DNA of 64,000 nucleotides, taken from contig JADJBC010000016.1 of the NCBI GenBank assembly GCA_016703945.1, positions 1 through 64,000 on the forward strand, read 5' to 3'. This stretch comes from Candidatus Aalborgicola danicus. GTDB taxonomy: Bacteria > Pseudomonadota > Gammaproteobacteria > Burkholderiales > Burkholderiaceae_C. A program made the position numbers and the translations under genes. The notes below the pieces were generated by a model. The model had not been told where the DNA came from and ran no database searches. It saw only the letters and a list, made by a program, of their open reading frames with translations. This document shows, in pieces, positions 53,332 through 61,605 of this stretch; positions within the stretch are counted from its first letter, which is position 1; every line of letters starts with the position of its first letter.

Positions 53332-54110
53332 ATGCGGTGGCCCCTGGCTTGACAAGCCTTTCCTTGCGCCAATGGATCTGGCCGGCCTTCGTAACACGCT
53401 GGAGCGTGTTGGGCTTGTTGGTGCTGTTGCAGGCGTGTGCCACGGTGGCCAATCCGGACCCACGTGACCCCATGGAGTCCTTGAACCGTAGCGTGTTTGC
53501 CTTCAATGATGCGGTCGATGGGGCGGTGGTCAAACCGGTGGCTGTGGTCTACCGCGATGTATTGCCCCACTGGGTTCGTACGGGCGTCGGCAATTTCTTC
53601 GGCAATCTGGAGGACTTGTGGTCGGGCATCAACAACGCCCTGCAGTTGCGTGGGCAGGATACCGCTGACAGCCTGGGCCGTTTTGCGATCAACAGCACTT
53701 TCGGGCTGGGCGGTTTGTTCGACCTCGCCAGTGAAATGGATATTGAACGCCACCCGGCCAACTTCGGGCTGACCCTGGGTCGCTGGGGCGTTGGCTCCGG
53801 CCCATTTGTTGTCATCCCTTTTCTGGGTTCATCGACGTTGCGTGACACGGTGGCGATGCCAGTGGATCTCAAGGGCAATCTGGTGCGCAGTGTCCCCGAT
53901 GAAGGCGCCCGAACCGCGTTGACTTTGGTAAATTTGGTGGATACCCGGGCAACCTATTTGAAGGCTGGTGAAGTCGTGGAAGGGGCGGCCCTGGACAAAT
54001 ACAGTTTCACCCGTGATGCGTATTTGCAGCGTCGGCGCAACCAGGTGTACGACGGCAACCCGCCGGACGAGGAAATGGCGTTGGATCCCAGCGCCGAATC
54101 AAAACCCTGA
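53328..54110 (+). CDS. mlaA: Outer-membrane lipoprotein MlaA (VacJ)
   Basis: The protein has 260 residues. The N-terminal lipoprotein signal, with lipobox LLQAC (Cys37), is preceded by a longer than usual basic/hydrophobic leader. The VacJ domain has DPRDPMESLNRSVFAFNDAV, NFFGNLEDLWSGINNALQLR, ADSLGRFAINSTFGLGGLFD and GVGSGPFVVIPFLGSSTLRD. MlaA removes mislocalised phospholipids from the outer leaflet. Its location inside the operon is the Burkholderiales arrangement. An internal ATG could give a shorter signal peptide. Confidence 0.94.
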   Translation: MNAVAPGLTSLSLRQWIWPAFVTRWSVLGLLVLLQACATVANPDPRDPMESLNRSVFAFNDAVDGAVVKPVAVVYRDVLPHWVRTGVGNFFGNLEDLWSGINNALQLRGQDTADSLGRFAINSTFGLGGLFDLASEMDIERHPANFGLTLGRWGVGSGPFVVIPFLGSSTLRDTVAMPVDLKGNLVRSVPDEGARTALTLVNLVDTRATYLKAGEVVEGAALDKYSFTRDAYLQRRRNQVYDGNPPDEEMALDPSAESKP

Positions 54111-54189
54111 CAACCGTCGCACCTGAAGCGCCGTTGTGTGGTCCAGAGTGCCCGGCAAAATTGAGCAATATGGCTTTGAGATTGGAAAA

Positions 54190-54834
54190 ATGAATATGAA
54201 GCGAGTTTTTTTACGCCAACTGGTGTCCGCGTCGGTATTGCTGTTGGCCGCACTGGTGGCGCCAAGCGTCCACGCGGCAGACGAAGCGCCGGACGCGCTG
54301 ATCAAGCGGCTCTCGGTCGACATTCTGGAAACCATCAAGAATGACAAGGCCATACGCGCTGGCGATATGGCCAAGGTGATTGCGCTGGTGGACACCCGCA
54401 TCATGCCCAACGTCAACTTTCAGCGCATGACGGCGTCTGCCGTGGGGCCTGCCTGGCGCCAGGCGACCCCGGAGCAGCAAAAACGCTTGCAGGAAGAGTT
54501 CAAGATCCTGTTGGTTCGCACCTATGCCGGTGCGCTGGCCCAGGTCACCGAACAAACCATTTCCATGAAACCCCTGCGCATGGCCGCTGAGGACAAAGAG
54601 GTTTTGGTGCGCTCCGAAATCAAGGGCGGTGGAGAGGCCATTCAGTTGGACTACCGGCTGGAAAAAACACCAGGGCAAGGGGCAGGTTGGCGGATCTACA
54701 ACCTCAACGTGTTGGGCGTCTGGCTGGTCGAAACCTACCGCAGCCAGTTTGCCACCGAAATCAATGCCAAGGGCGTGGACGGCCTGATTGCAACCCTGGC
54801 CGAGCGCAACAAAAGCAACGGCAAAAAGGCCTGA
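54190..54834 (+). CDS. mlaC: Periplasmic phospholipid carrier MlaC
   Basis: The start at ATG 54190 or 54196 precedes a Sec signal peptide, LVSASVLLLAALVAPSVHA-A. The mature protein (about 190 residues) has PDALIKRLSVDILETIKNDK, VIALVDTRIMPNVNFQRMTA and a C-terminal WRIYNLNVLGVWLVETYRSQ, the MlaC/Ttg2D family signature. It ferries phospholipids between MlaA and MlaD. The stop is one base from the mlaB GTG start. Confidence 0.94.
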   Translation: MNMKRVFLRQLVSASVLLLAALVAPSVHAADEAPDALIKRLSVDILETIKNDKAIRAGDMAKVIALVDTRIMPNVNFQRMTASAVGPAWRQATPEQQKRLQEEFKILLVRTYAGALAQVTEQTISMKPLRMAAEDKEVLVRSEIKGGGEAIQLDYRLEKTPGQGAGWRIYNLNVLGVWLVETYRSQFATEINAKGVDGLIATLAERNKSNGKKA

Positions 54835-54835
54835 C

Positions 54836-55102
54836 GTGCTGAGTCTCCCGGCGGAATTGACCCACAACCAGGCGACCGCCTGTCTGGCCCAATTGGCGGC
54901 AGGTGTAGCATCCGAGCCCTCACCGGTTGTGGTGAACGCCGCTGGCTTGCAGCGTTTTGACTCGTCGGCACTGGCTGTGCTGCTGGAGTTGCGCCGCCGT
55001 TGTTTGCGCGACGGCAAAACGCTGGTCGTTCAAGGTTTTCCCGCCCATCTGGGCGATTTGGCTGCCCTGTACGGAATTGAGGGGCTGCTGCCCCGTTCCT
55101 GA
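54836..55102 (+). CDS. mlaB: STAS-domain protein MlaB
   Basis: A GTG start at 54836 follows mlaC directly. The 88-residue STAS domain has LSLPAELTHNQATACLAQLA, then VVVNAAGLQRFDSSALAVLL with the conserved serine in FDSSAL, and LRDGKTLVVQGFPAHLGDLA. MlaB stabilises MlaF in the transporter. Size is normal for the family. Confidence 0.9.
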   Translation: MLSLPAELTHNQATACLAQLAAGVASEPSPVVVNAAGLQRFDSSALAVLLELRRRCLRDGKTLVVQGFPAHLGDLAALYGIEGLLPRS

Positions 55103-55131
55103 GTTCTGACCGCCTAAAATGGCGGCTCTTC

Positions 55132-56157
55132 ATGTCCGCCATCTCCTTTCAGTCCGTCTCCAAATCCTATCCATCGCCGCGCGCGCCGCAAGGTGGCACG
55201 TTCAAGGCTTTGGATGGCGTGCAACTTGATATTGAAGAGGGCGAGTTTTTCGGCCTGTTAGGCCCCAATGGGGCTGGCAAAACCACGATGATCAGCATTC
55301 TGGCTGGCCTGACCCGAGCCACCAGTGGCAGCGTTTCCGTCTTGGGCAGTGATGTGCAGCGCGATTTTGCCCAGGCCCGGCGCAAATTGGGGGTGGTGCC
55401 ACAAGAGCTGGTGTTTGACCCCTTTTTTAATGTGCGCGAGGCGCTGCGCTTTCAGTCCGGATATTTCGGAATCAAGAAAAACGATGCCTGGATTGACGAG
55501 TTGCTGCACAGCCTGGGACTCGCCGACAAGGCGGGCGCCAATATGCGCCAGCTCTCGGGGGGCATGAAACGGCGCATGCTGGTGGCCCAGGCGCTGGTTC
55601 ACAAGCCGCCCGTCATCGTTTTGGACGAACCCACGGCGGGAGTGGATGTGGAACTGCGCCAAACCCTGTGGCAATTCATTTCCGGTCTCAACAAACAGGG
55701 CACGACCGTGCTGTTGACCACCCATTACCTGGAAGAAGCCGAAGCCCTGTGCGGGCGCATTGCCATGTTGCAGTCGGGCCGTATCGTTGCGCTGGACCGC
55801 ACCAGTGCGCTGCTGCAAGCTGCCTCCGGTAATGTGCTGCGATTCAAGACTACCGGTGTATTGCCGGCGGCACTCGCCGCCCGTGCGCGCGTCACCGGGT
55901 CGGTGGTTCAACTGCCCGCCAACAGTGCGCTGGAAATTGAACAATATTTGGCCGCCGTTCGTGAGTCCGGCTTGGCGGTGGAAGACGTGGAAATGCGCAA
56001 GGCCGACCTGGAAGACGTGTTCATCGAGATCATGAACCGCCACTCGCCAAGTCGGTTGGAGGATCGTTTCAGCGCCGGGCCGCCCCAAGCTGAAACAGCC
56101 CCCTCGGGGGGCAGCGCAGTACGCGCAGCGACAAGCGTGGGGGCAACATCCCCATGA
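55132..56157 (+). CDS. yadG: ABC-2 type exporter ATP-binding protein (YadG-like)
   Basis: The protein has 341 residues. Walker A is GPNGAGKTT, the Q-loop region VVPQELVFDP, the signature LSGGMKRRMLVAQA and Walker B PPVIVLDEPTAGVDVE. The C-terminal regulatory part ends in LEDVFIEIMNRH, where homologues normally stop. About 37 further residues (SRLEDRFSAGPPQAETAPSG...) are encoded by a G+C-rich palindromic stretch CCCCCTCGGGGGG with CAAGC and GTGGGGGC flanks, so the tail looks repeat-derived. It overlaps the permease start by ATGA. Substrate is unknown. Confidence 0.88.
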   Translation: MSAISFQSVSKSYPSPRAPQGGTFKALDGVQLDIEEGEFFGLLGPNGAGKTTMISILAGLTRATSGSVSVLGSDVQRDFAQARRKLGVVPQELVFDPFFNVREALRFQSGYFGIKKNDAWIDELLHSLGLADKAGANMRQLSGGMKRRMLVAQALVHKPPVIVLDEPTAGVDVELRQTLWQFISGLNKQGTTVLLTTHYLEEAEALCGRIAMLQSGRIVALDRTSALLQAASGNVLRFKTTGVLPAALAARARVTGSVVQLPANSALEIEQYLAAVRESGLAVEDVEMRKADLEDVFIEIMNRHSPSRLEDRFSAGPPQAETAPSGGSAVRAATSVGATSP

Positions 56158-56910
56158 GCGGCTGGCAAATGCTGTTTTACAAAGGAAGTGTTGCGCTTCT
56201 GGAAGGTTGGTTTTCAGACCGTGGCCGCTCCCGTGCTGACGGCCATGATGTACCTGCTGATTTTTGGTCATGTGCTGGAAGACCACGTCAAGGTCTACGA
56301 CACCATTGGTTACACCGCGTTTTTGGTGCCTGGCCTGGTGATGATGAGTGTTTTGCAGAACGCGTTTGCCAACAGCTCCTCGTCGCTGATCCAGAGCAAG
56401 ATCATGGGCAATCTGGTGTTCCTGCTGCTGACACCGTTGTCGCACTGGAGCTGGTTTATCGCCTACGTGGGTTCATCCATCGTGCGCGGGCTGGTGGTCG
56501 GTGCGGGGGTGCTGTTGGTGGCCCTGTGGTTTGCCCCGCTGGGGTTTGTTGCACCCTGGTGGATCTTGGTGTTTGCTATTCTGGGTGCGGCACTGATGGG
56601 AGCCCTGGGCTTGATTGCCGGACTGTGGGCTGAAAAGTTCGACCAGTTGGCAGCATTCCAGAACTTTGTGATCATGCCCATGACGTTTCTGAGTGGTGTG
56701 TTTTATTCCATTCAGTCTTTACCGGCCTTTTGGCAAACGGCGAGCCACCTCAACCCCTTTTTCTACATGATTGACGGCTTTCGTTATGGCTTTTTTGGGG
56801 TCAGTGACGCGTCGCCCTGGTTGAGTTTGTCTATTGTTGGCGGCGCACTGGCCGGTGTCAGTCTGATTGCCATGCAGTTGCTGCGCACGGGTTACAAGAT
56901 TCGCAGTTGA
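56154..56910 (+). pseudogene. yadH: ABC-2 type permease (YadH-like), one-base frameshift near the start
   Basis: ATG 56154 overlaps the ATPase stop and begins MSGWQMLFYK. Removing one G from AAAGGAAG (about 56181-56188) gives the family sequence EVLRFWKVGFQTVAAPVLTA and then the intact six-helix permease to 56910 (MMYLLIFGHVLEDHVKVYDT, QNFVIMPMTFLSGVFYSIQS). Without repair, translation from 56154 leaves the frame after 10 codons, and a GTG at 56188 would be the only start. The one-base G excess resembles that in brnT, so a sequencing miscall is quite possible. Confidence 0.8.
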
Positions 56911-56944
56911 CCCCGTTCACCCCATTCTTTTTTAAGCCACCGAT

Positions 56945-57187
56945 ATGACATCCGAAGAGATTCAAACCCTGATTGCCAACCACATTGCCTGTGAACTCTG
57001 CGAAGTCGAGGGTGATGGCCGCCATTGGTATGCCACCGTGGTTTCCAGTGCATTTGAAGGCCTTCGCGCCATCACACGCCACCAGCGCGTTTATGCCGCT
57101 ATGGGCCAGCGAATGAAAACCGACGAGGTACACGCCTTGTCGATCAAGGCCTTTACGCCCGCAGAATGGGCCGCTCTCAGCGCCTGA
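56945..57187 (+). CDS. ibaG: BolA-family protein IbaG
   Basis: This 80-residue protein, MTSEEIQTLIANHIACELCE with VEGDGRHWYATVVSSAFEGL and DEVHALSIKAFTPAEWA, has the BolA fold with its conserved histidine in GRHW and the H in VHAL. IbaG-type proteins act with monothiol glutaredoxins in iron-sulphur handling and acid response. It lies directly upstream of murA, the standard mla-ibaG-murA neighbourhood. Confidence 0.93.
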   Translation: MTSEEIQTLIANHIACELCEVEGDGRHWYATVVSSAFEGLRAITRHQRVYAAMGQRMKTDEVHALSIKAFTPAEWAALSA

Positions 57188-57209
57188 TCCAGACAGATCA
57201 AAGAAAACA

Positions 57210-58475
57210 ATGGACAAATTACTGATTCGCGGTGGCCGCTCCTTGCACGGCGAAGTGCTGATTTCCGGCGCCAAAAATGCGGCCCTGCCTGAGTTGTGTG
57301 CCACGCTGTTGAGCGCCGAGCCGGTGACCCTGCGCAACGTGCCACGCCTGCAAGACGTGTCCACCATGCTCAAGCTCATCCGCAATATGGGTGTGTTGGT
57401 GGACCATCAGGAGGACGGGACGGTGCGTATTGACGCCCGCGGTCTGAGTTCCCCCGAAGCCCCCTATGAGCTGGTCAAAACCATGCGGGCTTCGGTGCTG
57501 GCCCTGGGGCCCTTGTTGGCGCGTTTTGGTGAGGCCACGGTATCCTTGCCCGGAGGCTGTGCCATCGGGTCGCGCCCGGTCGACCAGCATCTCAAGGGCT
57601 TAACCGCTATGGGTGCCGAGATCAAGGTCGAACACGGCTACATGATTGCCCGTTTGCCCAAAGGCCGCACACGCCTGCAAGGTGCTCGCATTGCGACCGA
57701 TATGGTGACCGTTACCGGCACCGAGAATTTTTTGATGGCTGCGGCTTTGGCCGAAGGCGAAACCATTCTGGAAAACGCCGCCCAGGAGCCCGAAATTCCC
57801 GATCTGGCCGAAATGCTGATTCAGATGGGCGCGAAGATTGAGGGCCACGGCAGCAGCCGGATCCGTATCCAGGGTGTGGAGGCCTTGCATGGCTGCACCC
57901 ACCAGGTGGTGGCGGACCGCATTGAAGCGGGAACTTTTCTGTGTGCGGTTGCGGCGGCGGGCGGCGACGTGGTGCTCAAGCACGGACGCATGGACCATCT
58001 TGAGGCAGTGGTTGAGAAGTTGCGCGATGCTGGGGCCAAGGTAACCGCCGTCGATGGAGGTGTGCGGGTGCAATCACAAGGCCGTTTGAAGGCCCAGAGT
58101 TTTCGTACCACCGAGTACCCGGGTTTTCCGACCGACATGCAGGCCCAGTTTATGGCGCTCAACAGCATCTCGCACGGGCACAGCATGGTGACCGAGACCA
58201 TTTTTGAGAACCGTTTCATGCACGTCAACGAAATGGTGCGCCTGGGCGCCAATATCCAGATTGACGGCAAGGTGGCGGTGCTGGAGGGTGTGGAAAAACT
58301 GTCTGGTGCGACCGTCATGGCGACCGATTTGCGCGCATCGGCCAGCCTGGTCATTGCTGGCCTGGTGGCCGATGGCGAAACCGTGGTGGATCGGATCTAC
58401 CACCTCGACCGGGGTTACGACCAGATGGAAGCGAAGCTGCGCGGCATTGGCGCGGATATCGAGAGATTCAAGTAG
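57210..58475 (+). CDS. murA: UDP-N-acetylglucosamine 1-carboxyvinyltransferase
   Basis: This 421-residue first committed enzyme of peptidoglycan synthesis opens MDKLLIRGGRSLHGEVLISG followed by AKNAALPELCA. The catalytic Cys is in LPGGCAIGSRPVDQHLKGL, the fosfomycin site. The C-terminal loop has RTTEYPGFPTDMQAQFMALN and HLDRGYDQMEAKLRGIGADI. Complete. It is followed by the anomalous poly-G stretch. Confidence 0.97.
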   Translation: MDKLLIRGGRSLHGEVLISGAKNAALPELCATLLSAEPVTLRNVPRLQDVSTMLKLIRNMGVLVDHQEDGTVRIDARGLSSPEAPYELVKTMRASVLALGPLLARFGEATVSLPGGCAIGSRPVDQHLKGLTAMGAEIKVEHGYMIARLPKGRTRLQGARIATDMVTVTGTENFLMAAALAEGETILENAAQEPEIPDLAEMLIQMGAKIEGHGSSRIRIQGVEALHGCTHQVVADRIEAGTFLCAVAAAGGDVVLKHGRMDHLEAVVEKLRDAGAKVTAVDGGVRVQSQGRLKAQSFRTTEYPGFPTDMQAQFMALNSISHGHSMVTETIFENRFMHVNEMVRLGANIQIDGKVAVLEGVEKLSGATVMATDLRASASLVIAGLVADGETVVDRIYHLDRGYDQMEAKLRGIGADIERFK

Positions 58476-58510
58476 TGGCCCCCACCCGGGTGCTGCGGTG
58501 TTTCCGGGGT

Positions 58511-58624
58511 GGGGGGGGGGGGGGGGGGGGCGGCGCCGCTTGGCCCGCCCCGCGGGGGCGGGGGGGGGGGGGGGGGGGGGCCGCGGCGCGGGGGGGGCGC
58601 GGGGGCGCGGGGGGGGGGGGGGGG
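58511..58624. other. Poly-G low-complexity stretch between murA and hisG
   Basis: Runs of 20 (58511-58530) and 21 (58560-58580) consecutive G, then further runs of 8, 5 and 16 G, are separated by CGGCGCCGC, TGGCCCGCCCCGCGG-type sequence. The flanks (GGCCCCCACCC and CCGGCGCC) resemble a G+C-rich Comamonadaceae-style hairpin. It is either an assembly or base-calling artefact over such a hairpin, or a real G-quadruplex-prone tract. Nothing else is seen in 58476-58632. Confidence 0.8.
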
Positions 58625-58632
58625 CCGGCGCC

Positions 58633-59292
58633 ATGAAAGTCCAAAACATGATTACTCTCGCCCTGTCCAAAGGCCGGATCTTTGAAGAAACCCTGCCCCT
58701 GCTCAAGGCGGCGGGCATCGAGGTGTTGGATGACCCTGAGAAATCCCGCAAATTGATCCTGGACACCAACTTGCCGGATGTGCGGGTGCTGGTGGTGCGC
58801 GCTACAGACGTGCCGACCTATGTGCAGTATGGTGGTGCCGATATGGGTATCACCGGCAAAGACACGTTGTTGGAACACGGTAGCCAGGGCCTGTACCTGC
58901 CGCTGGATTTACAAATCGCCAAATGCCGTATCAGTGTGGCGGTGCGTGCCGACTTTGACTACGCGACGGCCGTCAAACAGGGGTCGCGCCTCACCGTGGC
59001 GACCAAATACGTGGCGATAGCACGTGAGTTTTTTGCCTCCAAAGGGGTCCACGTGGATCTGATCAAGCTCTACGGCAGCATGGAGTTGGCGCCGCTGGTC
59101 GGCATGGCCGATGCCATTGTGGACCTGGTGTCCACCGGCAACACGCTCAAAGCCAACCACCTGGTCGAAGTCGAGCAGATCATGGACATCAGCTCCCGCC
59201 TGGTTGTCAACCAGGCTGCGCTCAAACTTAAGCGTGAACCCATTCGCAAAATCATCGATGCCTTTGCCAGCGCGATTGCTGTGCCCGCCTGA
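58633..59292 (+). CDS. hisG: ATP phosphoribosyltransferase, short form
   Basis: ATG 58633 gives 219 residues; ATG 58648 (MITLALSKGRIFEETLPLL) is closer to the usual family start. Signatures are ALSKGRIFEETLPLL, GITGKDTLLEHG and LVSTGNTLKANHLVEVE. This is the short HisG that needs HisZ as regulatory subunit; no hisZ is in the window. It catalyses the first step of histidine synthesis. The open frame upstream to 58204 crosses the poly-G tract from murA in another frame and is not coding. Confidence 0.94.
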   Translation: MKVQNMITLALSKGRIFEETLPLLKAAGIEVLDDPEKSRKLILDTNLPDVRVLVVRATDVPTYVQYGGADMGITGKDTLLEHGSQGLYLPLDLQIAKCRISVAVRADFDYATAVKQGSRLTVATKYVAIAREFFASKGVHVDLIKLYGSMELAPLVGMADAIVDLVSTGNTLKANHLVEVEQIMDISSRLVVNQAALKLKREPIRKIIDAFASAIAVPA

Positions 59293-59312
59293 CCTGCTTT
59301 TGTTGAACCGCC

Positions 59313-60632
59313 ATGCCCTTGACCGCCACGCCCCTGCGCCTTTCCACCGTTGACAGCCACTTTGAGGCCGTCTTCCAGGCGCGCCTGCATTGGGCGGACG
59401 ACACCGACGCGGCGATCGAGACCAGTGTGGCCGCCATCCTGCGCGACGTGCAGCAGCGTGGCGATGCCGCCGTGCTGGAGTACACCGCGCGCTGGGACCA
59501 TGTCCAAGCCCAAACGGTGGCCGAACTGGAGCTGACCCAGGCCGAGCTGAAGGCCGCCTTTGACAGCATTCCGGCCAAACAGCGCGAGGCCCTGGAGGCC
59601 GCGGCAAAGCGGGTTCGCAGCTACCACGAAGCGCAGAAGAAAGCCTGTGGCGAAAGCTGGAGCTACCGCGACGAACAGGGCAGCCTGCTGGGCCAAAAGG
59701 TCACACCATTGGACCGAGTCGGCATCTACGTGCCCGGCGGCAAGGCCACTTATCCGTCCTCGGTGCTGATGAACGCCATCCCGGCCCATGTGGCGGGGGT
59801 GGGGGAGATCATCATGGTCGTGCCCACCCCGCGTGGCGAGAAAAACGCCATGGTGCTCGCCGCCGCCTATGTGGCCGGCGTCACCCGTGCTTTCACGATT
59901 GGCGGCGCGCAGGCCGTGGCGGCATTGGCCTACGGCACGGCCACCATTCCCGCCGTGCACAAGATCACCGGCCCGGGCAATGCCTATGTGGCAGCGGCCA
60001 AGCGCAGCGTCTTTGGCAAGGTGGGCATTGACATGATTGCCGGGCCATCCGAAATTCTGGTGCTGGCGGATGGCACCACACCGCCCGACTGGGTGGCCAT
60101 GGACCTGTTCAGCCAGGCCGAACACGACGAACTGGCGCAAAGCATTTTGTTGTGCCCTGATGCCACTTACATCGCCGCTGTGCAGGCCGCCATCAACCGC
60201 CTGCTGCCCGAGATGCCCCGCGCCGAGATCATCGCCAAGTCGCTGAACGACCGTGGCGCGCTGATCCTCACCCGCAGCATGGAAGAGGCCTGCGAGATCA
60301 GCAACCGCATCGCGCCCGAGCACCTGGAAGTGTCCAGCCGCGACCCGCACCGTTGGGAACCGCTGCTCAGGCACGCCGGGGCCATCTTTCTGGGAGCTTT
60401 CACCAGTGAATCCCTGGGCGACTACTGCGCCGGCCCCAACCACGTGTTGCCCACCAGCGGCACCGCGCGTTTCTCTAGCCCGCTGGGCGTCTACGATTTC
60501 CAAAAACGCTCCAGCCTGATTGAGGTCAGCGAAGCCGGTGCCCAGGTGCTGGGGCCTATCGCCGCCGAACTGGCGTATGGCGAAGGCCTGCAAGGCCATG
60601 CCCGCGCCGCCGAAATGCGGCTGAAGCGCTGA
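59313..60632 (+). CDS. hisD: Histidinol dehydrogenase
   Basis: This 439-residue zinc enzyme carries out the last two steps of histidine synthesis. Motifs are GIYVPGGKATYPSSVLMNAI, KITGPGNAYVAAAKR, AGPSEILVLADG, FSQAEHDELAQSILL and EHLEVSSRDPHRW. It starts 20 bp after hisG. Its stop lies inside the left arm of a 30-bp inverted repeat. Confidence 0.97.
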   Translation: MPLTATPLRLSTVDSHFEAVFQARLHWADDTDAAIETSVAAILRDVQQRGDAAVLEYTARWDHVQAQTVAELELTQAELKAAFDSIPAKQREALEAAAKRVRSYHEAQKKACGESWSYRDEQGSLLGQKVTPLDRVGIYVPGGKATYPSSVLMNAIPAHVAGVGEIIMVVPTPRGEKNAMVLAAAYVAGVTRAFTIGGAQAVAALAYGTATIPAVHKITGPGNAYVAAAKRSVFGKVGIDMIAGPSEILVLADGTTPPDWVAMDLFSQAEHDELAQSILLCPDATYIAAVQAAINRLLPEMPRAEIIAKSLNDRGALILTRSMEEACEISNRIAPEHLEVSSRDPHRWEPLLRHAGAIFLGAFTSESLGDYCAGPNHVLPTSGTARFSSPLGVYDFQKRSSLIEVSEAGAQVLGPIAAELAYGEGLQGHARAAEMRLKR

Positions 60633-60736
60633 GTCTGGGCGGCAGAGCATTCTGCTCCCCGGTTTCCACACCTTGCCCCGCCCGCTATGCGGGCTCCTCC
60701 TGATGCGGAGCAGAACGCTCTGCCAACCAGACTCAG
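60629..60736. repeat. 30-bp inverted repeat at the end of hisD
   Basis: Left arm 60629-60658 and right arm 60707-60736 pair at 27 of 30 positions (CTGAGTCTGG and CCAGACTCAG outer parts; CTGCTCC and GGAGCAG inner parts). The loop holds a smaller hairpin CCCGC-TAT-GCGGG. The hisD stop codon is within the left arm. Confidence 0.85.
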
Positions 60737-60807
60737 GGGGCGGGCGCTCAGCAGGGAATAGGGGCGGCATTGGTGTAAGAATAGGCTCCACCGCCCGACT
60801 ACCACCC

Positions 60808-61179
60808 ATGCACTTCCATTTTTTGTCTTCCCGCTTTGCACGCGCCGCCCTACTGGTGGTGACCAGCCTCGGTGTCGCAACTGCCGCGTCAGCCATGTCC
60901 CTGCGTGAACTGCGCGGTTTGGCAAAAGCCGGCAAGCAGGGGCCAGACTATGTGAACTACTACCTGGTCGGCGTCATGGAAGGTGCGCTGGAGGCCCATG
61001 CCCAGGCGGTGCGCAACGGCGCTGCGGCCACCATTTGCCTTAACGGCCGCCGGCTGGAGCCAAACATGGCAAAACCCTTGTACGACGCCGAGCTCAAGCG
61101 CAATGCGGATCTGTACGAAGCGGACTTGCCGGTTTCACTGGTCATGGTCAATGCCTTGTCCACGGTCTATCGTTGCTGA
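60808..61179 (+). CDS. Small secreted protein (Rap1a/Tai-like)
   Basis: The start at ATG 60808 gives a clear Sec signal (ARAALLVVTSLGVATAASA-M) and a 123-residue precursor. The mature part has GPDYVNYYLVGVMEGALEAH, ATICLNGRRL and a C-terminal YRC, so two cysteines could form a disulphide. The YLxGVxxA...CxP/N pattern resembles Rap1a/Tai-type small periplasmic proteins, some of which are immunity proteins of secreted effectors. The match is weak. It sits between hisD and hisC, outside the histidine pathway. Confidence 0.6.
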   Translation: MHFHFLSSRFARAALLVVTSLGVATAASAMSLRELRGLAKAGKQGPDYVNYYLVGVMEGALEAHAQAVRNGAAATICLNGRRLEPNMAKPLYDAELKRNADLYEADLPVSLVMVNALSTVYRC

Positions 61180-61232
61180 CACAAGAGCCTGACCCGGCAG
61201 CAGCGCGGTTTGCCATACATGCCAGCCGGGGT

Positions 61233-61275
61233 ACTATAAAAGTGATAGCTACATAGGCAGGTTCCACGTGGGCTA
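61233..61275 (-). repeat. Dispersed 43-bp element upstream of the vapBC-like pair
   Basis: In reverse orientation: TAGCCCACG box, 17 nt, GCTAT, 7 nt, ATAGT. It is well preserved and lies 63 bp before the operator. Confidence 0.75.
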
Positions 61276-61338
61276 GAGGCCTATTTTTATCATAAGAAAT
61301 ACCTGGAAGCCAATTTCCAGCCTTTTTCGCGTATTTCA

Positions 61339-61367
61339 CACGAATTTCGTGTAGCACGAACTTCGTG
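61339..61367. promoter_or_regulatory. Tandem palindromic operator of the vapBC-like pair
   Basis: CACGAATTTCGTG (61339-61351) and CACGAACTTCGTG (61355-61367) are two 13-bp palindromes with centres 16 bp apart, ending 13 bp before the antitoxin ATG. This is the classic layout for ribbon-helix-helix antitoxin autorepression. Confidence 0.8.
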
Positions 61368-61380
61368 TATTATTGGTTCC

Positions 61381-61605
61381 ATGAAGAATGTCACCGTCAC
61401 GGTCGAAGACGCCACGCTGGAGTGGGTGCGTATCGAGGCCGCCAAGCGCAATACCAGCGTGTCGCGCCTGGTGGGTGAAATGTTGACCGACAAGATGCAG
61501 TTTGATGATGCCTATGCCCGTGCGCTGCGCGAGTGGGTGGCGGACACCTCGTCCTTCAGCTCGGACGGCTTGCCGTATCCCGGGCGGGAGGCGCTGCATG
61601 GTTAA
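61381..61605 (+). CDS. Ribbon-helix-helix antitoxin (VapB-like)
   Basis: This 74-residue protein, MKNVTVTVEDATLEWVRIEA and AKRNTSVSRLVGEMLTDKM, has the short beta strand and two helices of a CopG/Arc-type DNA-binding domain. An acidic C-terminal tail would wrap the toxin. It overlaps the PIN gene by 8 bp. With the tandem operator just upstream it forms a standard type II toxin-antitoxin unit. Confidence 0.82.
   Translation: MKNVTVTVEDATLEWVRIEAAKRNTSVSRLVGEMLTDKMQFDDAYARALREWVADTSSFSSDGLPYPGREALHG

Noticed and set aside
58204..59292. A single open frame joining the end of murA to hisG through the poly-G tract, as if a fusion protein
   Set aside because: The murA part is in the wrong frame, and the joining segment is a Gly/Arg run from poly-G. 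Both flanking genes have their own clear start and stop.
59070..60935. A 621-codon minus-strand open frame opposite hisD
   Set aside because: It is a shadow of hisD and part of hisG; the sequence has no recognisable domain.
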